Source: Liolophura sinensis (lineage: Eukaryota; Mollusca; Polyplacophora; Chitonida; Chitonidae). Taken from it: DNA of 60,000 nt. This document shows positions 37,401-49,800 of this stretch, one piece after another. Position 1 is the stretch's first letter. The number at the start of each line of letters is the position of its first letter. The notes under the pieces were generated by a model. It worked only from the letters and a program-made list of their open reading frames with translations. It had not been told where the DNA came from and made no database searches. The stretch spans positions 75,633,005-75,693,004 of the forward strand of contig NC_088300.1 of the NCBI RefSeq assembly GCF_032854445.1, read 5' to 3'. The translations under genes and the position numbers were made by a program.

Positions 37401-40400
37401 CATTCATACTTAAGATATGTTTTTAGCTTTGATTAAGGTAAATTACGTACTATTTACTTTGTAACTACGTAAGCCAAACATTTTGCCCCACTCTCAGAGT
37501 TCTGCTGATTTTAAAAATGAGGTTTGAGGTTTGCTTGGAAGGTAGGACGATTCTCTACTGGAAAAATGTAAGGTTTATTACCGAAATCAGTATTGTATTA
37601 CCTTTCATCACCTCTAAACTTACATATTTCAGGTGAAATTTTAGGTTATTTACCGTAATTCCGGATAATTAACACTAAGTTGTCTGTTAGTATGTTGAAT
37701 CAGTCTACACACAGTTTACAAATATGTCTTTAAAGGTAATTCTGTTTATTTTCCAAACTTCTTAATTGTCCCCACATTAAAAGGCCCTCAAAACTAATAT
37801 ATTGCGATAAGACATGCATTTTGAATAAATGAACTAATCAAAATTCAGTCCAAATTTACGCATTAGTATGTGTTCTTTACACATTAGCAACTGTAATATA
37901 CAAGTAGATGGTGAGTAATAAAATGCATATTGCTTCAGACAGTGTCATTTCCGTATCCCATGTCAAATGGGAAGTACATTCTGAGTAATCAAAAGTGTGT
38001 AGATATGTAATGGATGTTCCAGAGAGTGTTCGCAGCAGCGGTGGTGTCGGGCAGCACCAAATTGTACTGATTTTAGTTTTCATATTCCTCGTGAAGTGTT
38101 TGCTAGTTGAGTTTAATGCGCTTTCTTTTCACGAGATTCTTGGTCTGAGAATGCTTCTTAAGGAACATAAATCGCGTTTTGATGCAACAGTGACCATGCC
38201 ACGTCTGAGTATTGATGAACGTCAAAGAGCCATCGGCAACATTGAGCAACAGGCTGGAACGTCTCACGTGTCGCCAGGCATTATGGTACTCATCAGTCCA
38301 CCATATACAGACTGCTTGACCGCTACCAGCAGACAAACACCATTAATTACTGTGCTTGGAGCGGACGACCTCGTGTGACGTCAAAGACCGCTTCATTGTC
38401 CCATCGTCGGAATCGGTTGCTGCAAACAGCCACTACAGCTCGAAACACAGATGGAACAACGAACCGACCCATCAGCATTAATACTGTATGTTGACTACTC
38501 AACAACGCCGGTTTGCGTTGTCGTCGACCTTATGTTGGTTCAGGTTTGACTCAACGTCACAGACGCGCTCGACTTAACTAGGCCGCAGGTCATCGGAACT
38601 GGCGCAATGGGCAATGGCAGAATATTGCCTTTTCGGATGAATGTCAATTTTACATCGACGCAGTGGACGGCCGAGTGAGGGTTGGAGTTAGCCTTCCGTC
38701 AGTCTTTGTGGAAGGGGGGGGGGGGGGGGGGGGGCAATCAGCTGGGGACGCCAGGTTCCGCCTGTGATCTTCCAAAACAATGGAAATGGACGTGGTAGAG
38801 GCGTCACGGCGCAGCGCTATGTCCAGGCCTGTAGTCGTTCCATTTTTTGCTCGAAGACGCAATCTTGCTCTACAGCAAGTAATACAAGAGTACATACCGC
38901 AAGATTGACACAGACATTTCTTCTGATCAACGGCATCCAGACGATGGACTGGCCAGCTTTACGTCCGGATTTAAATCATATCGAACACCTCTGGGATGAA
39001 ATTGAACGCCGCATTCGCCATCAACTCATGCAGCCATTTACCTTGCAACAACTGCAACAAAGCGTCGTTGACACTTACAATAACATTCCTTGGAGGCTCA
39101 TCCGAAGTCTCTTCAACAAGATGGATAGAAGATGTGCTGCTGTTGTTAACGCTAATGGGGGTCACACTCGTTATTGGCGTTAATTTTTATTCCATCAGAA
39201 AAGCAATTCCCAAAAGGCATGGCTGTTGAGCCAGATTAAATGAGTTCTCCCATTTCCAGTCATTCAGCACGATATGAGCTTTTAACTGAGTTATTGTCTT
39301 GTTGTGTAAGAGAAATATGTTTTAATAAAGTCAACCGGCTCTTACTCATTTGCAGTTTATACTATTTCTCTCATTCGCGTTTCTTTCCGAATTCAGCATA
39401 GTTGCACCCTTTGCCAACATAGCTTCAACGCCCCCATAAATGCTGAGTCCACGTAGATTCAAGGAAATTGACACGGGTTGACCAATTTGGCATGAAAGGC
39501 AGAAATTTCTCGTTAGTAAGTGTCAACTTCTCGAGAGAGAATGTGTACTTTCTATATACGAATATCCCTATGCTTATTAGATTCTGAATGATGTGGAGTG
39601 CACGTTAAAAATCATGATCAAATAGTGGGGTCAGCTTCAAATAAAAAGAGCATGTCTCTACATCATGGCGTTTGATTTTCCCACAGACAGAGTTTCCATA
39701 ACAGGTGACACGACCGTTACGGAAATGACACGGCCGTTAAGGTCATGACTCGGCCGTTACGGTAATGACTCGGCCGTTACTGTGAGGACACTACCGTTAC
39801 GGAAATGACACGGCCGTTACGGAAATAACATGACAGTTACGGAAATGACACGACCGTTAAGGTAATGACTCGGCCGTTACGGTAATGACACTACTGTTAC
39901 CGTATTGACAAGACCGTTACGAAAATGACACGGTCGTTACCGCAATGACACGGCCGTTAAGGTCATGACTCGGCCGTTACGGTAATGACACTACCGTTAC
40001 CGTGAGGACACTACTGTTACGGAAATGACACGGCTGTTACGGAAATGACACGACCGTTACGGTAATGACGCGCCCTTTATCGTAGTAACACAACCGTTAC
40101 CCTAATGACACGACCATGACACGTCCGATACAGAAATGACATTACCATGACACGACCGATACGGAAATGACTCGAACGTTACGGAAATGACACGACCGTT
40201 ACGGAAATAACAAAATTTAGGGTGATGACATACAAATATTCGTACACAACTCAAGGCGTTGGTAGTTAATTTGACACAGTCGTTACGGAAATAAGACGAC
40301 CGTTACGGTAATGACGACCGTTACAGTAATGACACGGCCGTTAAGGTCACGACTCGGCCGTTACGGTAATGACACGGCCGTTAGGGAAATGACACGACAG

Positions 40401-40785
40401 TTACGGAAATGACACGGTCGTTACCGTAATGACACGGCTATTAAGGTACTCGGCCGATATGGTAATGACACTACCGTTACCGTAAGAACCCTACCGTTAC
40501 GAAAATGACACGGCCGTTACGGAAATGACACAACCGTTACTGTAATCGAATTCAAACCTGGCTCATGTCGGTTTAGTTTACTTGGCCTCATTTGTGAGAA
40601 AGTTTGCATCTCCTTCAACAAAGGAAGTCAGTGTCAGCAGTTTATGTAATGCCAACTTGTTTTCATGAGAAGACTGAAGGCAATCATAGGAATGATAGAT
40701 TTCATTATGTATGGCGTAGAATTAATCACAACACACATGAAAGTTACGTATAAACTGTAAGAAACAAAAATCATTGCAAATTCAT

Positions 40786-40817
<32 letters not shown>

Positions 40818-43800
40818 GATTAGTGTTTTACGCCGTACTCAAGAATATTTCACTTATACGACGACGGCCAGCATTATGGTGAGTGGAAACCGGGCACAGC
40901 CCGGGGGAAACCCACGACCATCCGCAGGTTGCTGGCAGACCTTCCCACTTACGGCCTGAGAGGAAGCCAGCATGAGCTGGACTTGAACTCACAGCGACCG
41001 CATTGGTGAGAGGCTCCCGGGTCATTACGCTGCGCTAGCGCGCTAACCGACTGAGCCACGGAGGCCCCCCAAATTCATTGAATATAGTTCTTGTATATTG
41101 GCCTTAAATATCATAAAATATAGTTTTTATACAATACACTTGGAAAACGTATAGAGTGCCTAAAAAGAAATGCATATATGCATGTGTACATGATAAACCT
41201 GCTTTAATCCGAAGCGATTAATTTAGTAAGCTTTTCGTACAAGTTATACGACCTCAGAGTGTCAGTAATCACAACACAAACAACAAAAGTCACGTCATAA
41301 GTTGACGTTCATATTAACATCTTGTTTCACCATCATGTGCCACCCATGCAATACTTTTTTGGAAGAATGTAATTTAAATATCCATCTACGACATTGCCAG
41401 CAACGCTGCGTAGATCATCACTCATGTTACGAACAAATTCGGTGTGAACCTGTTCTGTTTACCCACCACACACGGGGGAGCGCTAGGTTAGTTGCCGTTT
41501 ACGCCAAGCTTACCTGGAGGGCTGAGGCCCTATTCTCTTCACCCTGCAGACTTTATGGGGCCTTCAAGGTAGATAGATTTATGCTAATCTAAATATAATT
41601 CTTGATAACTTAGTGTTTTATCTACGTAGATTGCTGACTAATCAGACTGGCTACAGAATTTTGGACTTCAGTCTGGAGACATCCTCTAGCTTACGACCAA
41701 TGAGCTAAGTTTATGTAACATGGTCAAATATATCTGGTTGTTTAACAATGACGCTGTGTTCACAGGGGATATTTATACATATTATTAAGTCTCTTCAGGA
41801 CGAAAACCTAGATTTCACTTGCAGTTGTTTATGTATGACCACTCTCCTTTCTGACCAGTTTTTATTGCTCTCTTGCATTCATTAAATATCTCGTATCATA
41901 TTTGAAAATCTATGTAAATTTTCTTCAAATTTGACACAAAAACGTTATTACCGTAATGTATGTGTCATTACCGTAATGCACATGCTATTACCGTAATGTA
42001 CACGTCATTGCTGCAATGAGCATGTCATTACCGTAATGTACACGTCATTATCGTTATTCACAGGTCATTACAGTAAAGTACTTCATTACCTCAATGCACA
42101 TGACATTACCGCAATGCACTGTTATTTCCGTATGTGTCTTTATTTTAACTCTCTCATTTCTACATGTATCATTCCTACATTATATTATCGAAAGTTGTCC
42201 CTACCATCTCTGTTTCACTTTCCGTAAGAGAACTGTCTGCTGGAAGGTGTAACTGATACGTAACTGATTCGATTGAACGTTACATTACCATCAGAATTAG
42301 ATTACCTGAAACACATGTAGTTTATAGCAATACAGCACCTGAATCAAAAAGCTTCAAGGTTGCAGAGTTATATCCTGTTTGTAGGTAAACTAGTCCCAGG
42401 TGATAAGAAGAAAAAAGACAATGTTACGTAATATTTTGATGTTATTAATCAGTGTTACGGAAATGGCAAAAACCGTAGGATCAAACAAAAATAAAAAAAA
42501 TATTTAATTAAAACACAATAGACTCACTGCAGGCCTGTTACACTAAATATCATTAATAAGATAACCAGTGTCTGTGTGTTTCGTATTTAACAGAGCGCTG
42601 GATAATAACAGAGCAAAGTTGTACAGTTAATTCCAGAAATATCACTAACATTTCACTTTGATTATTTAAGAAGCAACGTTGCCAGAAATCACCACAGAGG
42701 TACAGAAAACATCCCCAAAGCCGTCAACTGTGCAGGTCACAGCTTCACCACTGACAACTGCGACAGAGGTATCAGCACATACAAACTCTACACCTTCTCG
42801 AATAACCGAAAAGGTAACATCCGACCAAACAGCAACAGCTAAACCCACCCATATGGTATCTCAGCTCCCGAACACCACGCAAACAATGACGTCCCCAGTT
42901 TCTTCGACGACGCCAGCTCTTCAGGTCTCAACTGAGAAAAACTATACGTTTAATTTTGCCAACCTTCAGCCCAACCAAAAATCTTTAGTGCACAAAGATG
43001 TTGATGTGACATTAGAAGGGGGAGCTAAGGTAGTCACAGTCGATTCTTTGAAAGCAATTCACTTTCAGAGTACAAGTGGTACCCATCAGTTCCTAAAGTT
43101 TCACACAGAGCATCGTTCTTGCTTGAATGACATTACACTGTGTCAGGAAGGGCTAACAGTCTCCTTCAAAATGAAGCTGGCGAGTCTCGATGAGAACACG
43201 TATATCTTGTCCAGCGGAGGTGAAAACCCCACGTCTACAGGTCTAGCAATTTTGTACCGGTTTGGACGGCTTCAGTTTGTCTTCTCCCAGAATGAGCGTG
43301 TGTGGTTCTGCCATGCTCCTCGGCCGACCCTTAACGTCTGGACTACCATAGACTTCACCTGGCAACAGCAAACCGGACTGGAGGTCTTTGTCAACAACGT
43401 ACTGGTGGACCAGACTAAAACGTCAATAAAGTATGAACACAGTCACTCCACCTTCGTACAGAAGCACTTCTACTTTGCGTATTCCACGACTCCTTCCGGG
43501 CTTCAGCAAGGGTTTGTGGGATATCTAGCCTCGTTCTCGTCGTGGTTCACCTCCAGGCCTGTCCTTGTGCAGCAGGGAATTCTCCAACCAGGTGAGTCTT
43601 ACGTACACCATGTATCTGTTGCATATCTGAAGAGTTAACTTTACATTGATACTGACACGGTGAATCCAGGAAATATATTCTAGTATCACTGATATATTTT
43701 GTTCAAAGCAATATACATTATTGAAATTATATTTTTTGCTTATTGAAAATGTTTAGCCACTCTGACTCTGCCAACATCAACAAAAACACCAACAACCAAA

Positions 43801-46800
43801 GCGGTGAAGATATTAACCACACAACTGTCTATCACAAAAGCGGGTACTTTACCCATAACCACTACACAAGCACCTACGATTACAACTACAATCAAAACAC
43901 CAACTACAAGACCACCTGTGATAACGCCAGGAGTTCTAACTTGCCCTGTCGGATGTGTAAAGAAAGGTAAGTTATCAGTTAAATACTTAGCTACTAGTTA
44001 GGGAAGAGATTTTGAATTACAGTAGGGAAGCTTTTTCTTCGTTAATAGCAAGTAATGATTAAGAGAAAGTTGTTATGACTATAATCAGTTATAATAGTTG
44101 CCGGCAGTGTTCATGTGAGGTGAATAATTTGGCCGTGTTTATTGCTATGATGTTACAAGTTTGAATGAGTCATATTGCCTTACAAAACAAGAAAATACAT
44201 GTATAAACTACATGAAGCCATATCCAGCCGGGCAAATACGATCCTGTAGAATAATTGGAAGCATGGCAAGAGTGAACACTATATTTCTTGGGTTCGAATT
44301 ACCAAATGCGGGGGTTATTCTGTATGTTACGCTGTTCGAGTCAATTTTAAATCTTAATTTGCTGGTTCATATAAAAAAAAACTGGTGTAATCCATTAATT
44401 AGCGTGGTTGGCTTGTTGATACCTAACATAGTGGTTAGCAGTACTTTGTCTTACTCGTGTTAATCGCCGTGCTTAAGAGTTCTCCACTGACATGTATGTA
44501 ATGACGGTCTACTTTATGAATGGAGAAACCACAGTAGCAAACCGGAATAAAATTACCGAAATTCACCGGACAGTCCTGTTGACTTAAAGCTGCAGCCGAA
44601 ACAACGAGAACTGGATTCGAAGACTCGGCCTCATTGGTCAAGAGGCTATGCTTTAACGAACTGAGCAGTGCAAGTTCTCTAAGAGACAGCGGCCATGTTT
44701 GCCCGATCGATGAGAGGTCCTTTATAATATCTTGGCCAATGCGTATCTATATAGAAACAAAGTTTTCAACTGAAAGTAATTTGTAATGACGGCAACTATC
44801 CTCTTTTACTGCCGACAAAGCCTTGGAAAAGCCCTTCATCTTCCAAAAAGATACGAACATTTTACTTAACTTGTTTTTCTGCGAATCATAGATGAAATCG
44901 CCTTGGGTAAACCTGACCCGCCGGAAACCCCTTCCCTGACTATTCAAGTCCCCCAGAAACTTCAGGGCAGTACATACTTTGTGTGCAAGTTTCGGGCGTC
45001 TCAACAAGCCAATCTCATACATAACGTTAGGTGGCTAATCAACGAAAAGGAACTGCCGATGAGCAAGCAAGTGCTGCCAGGGACGTCTTCCGAGGCAAAG
45101 CTGGACCCTGCCAAACTATCCGGATCCCTCCTAAACAAGAAGGTAAGTCCTGATACTATTTACCATATGTAGTTATCACTTCTAGCTGTGTCATCGGTAT
45201 GCGTTAGATTCTTGTTCCTGAGTTTGTCGACATGACACTGTCACTAAATGACACAGATGTTAGTCTGGTTGAAAGGCAGTTAAGATTCTGGAAAATGAAA
45301 ATTGTGCTTTGGAAGTGTTTATGAAAGAAGTAAAAATGATTTGTGACTTGAAATGATGTGATGTTCTTCGATGCATGTGTATTGCAAAAATGCAGTCCAC
45401 GATCAAGAGCAAGAAGAAGAGCATCGCTCAGGAAAACACCGATGCCCACAGCTACGCCCTCCTGTAGCTATGTTCAACGCTGCACCCTGCTGCAGCGATG
45501 TTCACCGCTGTGTCCTCCGGTTGAGATGCTCACCGCAACTAAAACACCTGGCTATAACACCTTGTTTTCTTTCCTCAGATTTGTTGCTCGGTTCAAAATG
45601 AGTTCACAAGTATCTGCGGAGGAAAGTACAGCAAAGTAGTCATCAGCAACTGTATTACTCCAGAGATTAAGGTAAAAGTCGACTTTGTCTAAAGCCTAAA
45701 TTGCCAAGAACGATAACTGAAGATAACTGCTCTAGGCTGCATTGTAAGTTTTCATTTTTCGTCATTTTTGGGGTCTGGAAGCGAAGCGGAAAGAGTCTTA
45801 TGAGTTCATTTTGAGGTGGTGAAAACTGTAACCGATTTACCAAAGTAGGTCTGGTTTTAGATTGTACTGACTCCTTTCAAGTTTACCATGTTCCTAACGC
45901 ATCGATCTGTCCCATCGAAAAACCCTGATTTTTCATGTCCGGTAAGACAAAAGGCGGTGGTGTTCTATTCCTCTACGTTTTTGCTTGACCCACAGGCTTT
46001 CTCAATACTCAGTACTGCCTGGTAATCTTTAATAGGTGCACTATTGGCTTTTCTCGGCCAGACAGACCACGCGACGCGCAAATTCTCGTTTACAGCTTAT
46101 GCTCCAAAATTACAAATGATAATGCGCGAAAAGCCAAGAGTGCACTAGCTGTAATTCGATAGACCTAAACGTGATGGTCATGTATTTTCCCGGACTCGGC
46201 AGTAAGGGTTCAAAGTGTACATATTTTCTGTTGGGACGCGCTGAAAATGGCAAATTCTTTTGGTTCCTGTCTTTGCTCGTGAACTGACATGCGTGACCTA
46301 ACGTTTCGGAACCGATAGCTGATCACAGATCGATTGATCCTACAGTTTAGTACCACAAGTCAGTGTGGCTTAGTACTGCTCGGTACGTCAGTGCGTTGTT
46401 AGATCAGTTGAGCCACTTGTTGACCTAATACCTTATAATCCTGCATTTGCACAGCACAATAACCAGATTCTTTTAACCCCATGGGTTCTAGTTTTTTTTT
46501 ATTAAAGAACAGTAAGTATGTTGAGACAAAAAAGTTGTCCATTTATTTTTCTCCGATATAGACATGGTAACAATTTTAAGAAAGTAATTTATGTTTCTTC
46601 TTTGAACTTTATGTTTCTTCTTTGTACAGCTCTTAACTCCCAAACTAAGTGTCCAAGAGGGTCTCGGAAGTGCAAATATAAAGATTAACATCACAGTCCC
46701 TCCGTCAGCCCTCTGCTCCGTGGAGACCGGAAGTGGGTGCGAGGTTCGGGTACTGACAACCCTAGTGGAATCGTCCCATGACAAGAAATGCTCTTCCCGC

Positions 46801-49800
46801 CCCTTACCGGAAGTGGTATTCCTCCCTCATGTATCCGGCTCGCGATACCACTCTTGTGGGGCCTCGTTCCTCAACACCAACTGGAGAGAAACGATGGAAA
46901 TCGAAATGAAGGCCACCATAGACGGCGTGTATGACAGGAATCAGGCACGGAACATCAACTTGTCCGTGAGAATTGTGGGAATCACCTCCTTACAACTGAT
47001 CAAAATCGGGGTGGTTCAGGTAAGGCATTATATATTAATATGTTTGCTCTCTGTCATTCCTTACTGAGATGATCCCATCTACAATTTCTGGCCTTCTTGT
47101 GTCCATTGTCACTCCGGGTTTAGTTTGGTGACAACTTAGATGCATGTATCGATTGTTTGTTTCATTGGTATTAAAGGGATACAGAGTATCTGATTGGTTA
47201 ACACTTCACATGGGATTTCCTGGGTTAAAGCCTGCTGCCTTGGCGACACGTGAATAAGTGTACAGGACATACAATTCAGTTACCCTGGACTTGACCACCT
47301 CTCACACCAGCCAGTCAGTAACGATTCTGTATCCCGTATCATTCAACAATATTTCGACTATACCCCAATTTATGTGTTAACGGAGCAGTTATGGTAGGAT
47401 GACAGTGCCTTAACACTAATCGTATCATGACTGTGTCGTAATGTAACACTAATCGTATCATGGCTGTGTCTTAATGTAACACTAATCGTATCATGGCTGT
47501 GTCTTAATGTAACACTAATCATTAATGTAACAGGGATCGTTTGATGTTAAGTGTCTTACTGTAACACTAGTCGTATCATGACAGCGTCTTAATGTAGCAG
47601 TGGTTATATAATGAGAGTGTCTTAATGTAACAGTAGTTGTATCATGACATTGTCTTACTGTAACATTAGTCGTATCACGACGGTATCTTAATTTGACAGT
47701 AGTGGCATGATGACATTGGCTTGTATGTAACACTAATCGTATGACGACAGTGTCTTAATGTAACAGTGGTTATATCATGAAAGTGTCTTAAAGTAACAGT
47801 GGTCGTATCATGAAAGTATCTTAAAGTAACAGTGGTCTTATCATGATATTGTCTTCGTGTAACACTAGTCGTACCAGGGTAGTATCTTAATGTAACAGTG
47901 GTTGTATTCTAACATTGTCTTAATGTAATAGTGATCGTAACATGTCGGCGCCTTAATGTAACACTAGTCGTATCATGACAGTGTCTTAATGTAACAGTGA
48001 TCGTACCATAACAGAGTCTTAATGTGACATTGGTTGTATCATGTCAGAGTCTTCATGTAATACTAGTCGTATCCTGACTGTGTCTTAATGTAACACTAAT
48101 CGTATCCTGACAGTGTCTAAATGTAACAGTGATCCTATCATGATAGTGGTTTACTGTAATACTAGTCGTATCACGACGGTATCTTAATTTAGCAGTGGTT
48201 TCATGATGACATTTTCGTAATGTAACAGTGATCGTATGATGACAGTGTTTTAATGTAACAGTGGTTGTATGATGTCAGTGTCTTAATGTAACACTAGGCG
48301 TATCATGACAGTGTCTAAATGTAAAAGTGGTTGTATCATAAAAGTGTATTTCTGTAACACTAGTTGTATCATGACAGTGTCTTAATGTAACAGTGGTCGT
48401 ATCATGAAAGTATCTTAATGCAGCAGTGATTGTATCCTGACATTGTCTTAATGTAAAGTGATCGTATCATGATAGTGTCTTAATGTAACAGTGTCTGTAT
48501 GATGACAGTGTCTTAATGTAACAGTGATCGTATCATGTTGGTGTCTTAATGTACCACTAGTCGTGTCATGAAATTGTATTAATGTAACAGTGGCCGCACA
48601 GTGACAGTGTCTTAATGTAACAGTTGTCGTGTAGTGACAGTGTCTTAATGTAACAGTGGTCGCAAAGCGACAGTGTCTTAATGTAACCGTGATCATACCA
48701 TAACAGTGTCTTAATGTAAGAGTGGTCGTAATGTGGCAGTGTCTTAATGTAACAGTGGTCGTATCCTGACAGTGTCTTAATGTAACAGTGATGTCCAACA
48801 GCTGCCCCAGACAGTATTCCCCGAGTATAAAACACAGGATCAGCCAGTATCTAGTCTATTAGTTTACTCTAACGCATATGGATATCGAAACTGTCATCAC
48901 CATGAGCTCGGGTCGGTCGAAAGCATGGTGAATTCTCAAATCTGTCTATGACATTCATATTTATGGTTATCCTAGTATTGTGATAGGACCACACTGATGT
49001 CATTTCTGATCAGATATTGCCCTGTCTTTGGTTTACGGGTGATGTTTTTCGTATAAATGTAGCCTGAAAGAGACCATACCTGAGACTTGTGGTAAAAATT
49101 TGATCAGGCCAAATCCAGTCGAGTTTTGGCTGTTGTTTTGGAACAGCCCAAATAATTACATTTCACAAAATAGAAGCCAGGCATATGCATGTGTTACTGT
49201 CAAAATCCCTAATAATATTCTTAAAATTTGTAAAGCTGCTCGCATTATAACTTTTTCAAAAATGAGAATCCTTTTAAAACTATATGTACCAAAGATCTGT
49301 GGTTTACTGAAGGGCAATAATTTTAGCTGTTCTTGGTAAATTGAGAAACTTTGATTAGAGAATGTGGATCTTTTGCCAAAAATATCCCGGTATCTCTTTA
49401 CACGACAGACCTCATGGTGTAGGTTTTCGTGTGTTATATTCGAGTTCGCCACCTCGTGATATAGATTTTCATGTGTTATATTCGAACTCGCCACCTCATG
49501 GTGTAGGTTTTCGTCTGTTATATTCGAACTCGCCACCTCATGGTGTAGGTTTTCGTGTGTTATATTCGAACTCGCCACCTCAAGGTATAGGTTTTCGTGT
49601 GTTATATTCGAGATCGCCACCTCGTGATATAGATTTTCAGGTGTTATATTCGAACTCGCCACCTCATGGTGTAGGTTTTCGTGTTTTATGTTCGAACTCG
49701 CCACCTCATGGTGTAAGGAGCCGAAAGCCTTAATGTAGCTTGTTTGTGCGGAAATGTACACTTATTATCTGCCTATATAAATATTAGTAACGTGTACTAC

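Noticed and set aside
43743-43970. Asn/His/Tyr-rich ORF
   Set aside because: Wrong frame of exon 15; the phase-consistent frame is the Thr/Pro-rich one.
47395-48795. Resemblance to a CRISPR-like regular array
   Set aside because: Units are contiguous, with no unique spacers between constant repeats, and the context is an animal intron.
47515-48835. Thr/His-rich repeat protein on the minus strand
   Set aside because: Product of the 33-bp minisatellite; the frame breaks wherever a unit changes length, and several overlapping frames are equally open.
49156-49761. 201-aa minus-strand and 123-aa plus-strand ORFs
   Set aside because: Both are created by a 42-bp tandem array that is open in all needed frames. 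There is no start context or domain, and the array lies in an intron of the plus-strand gene.
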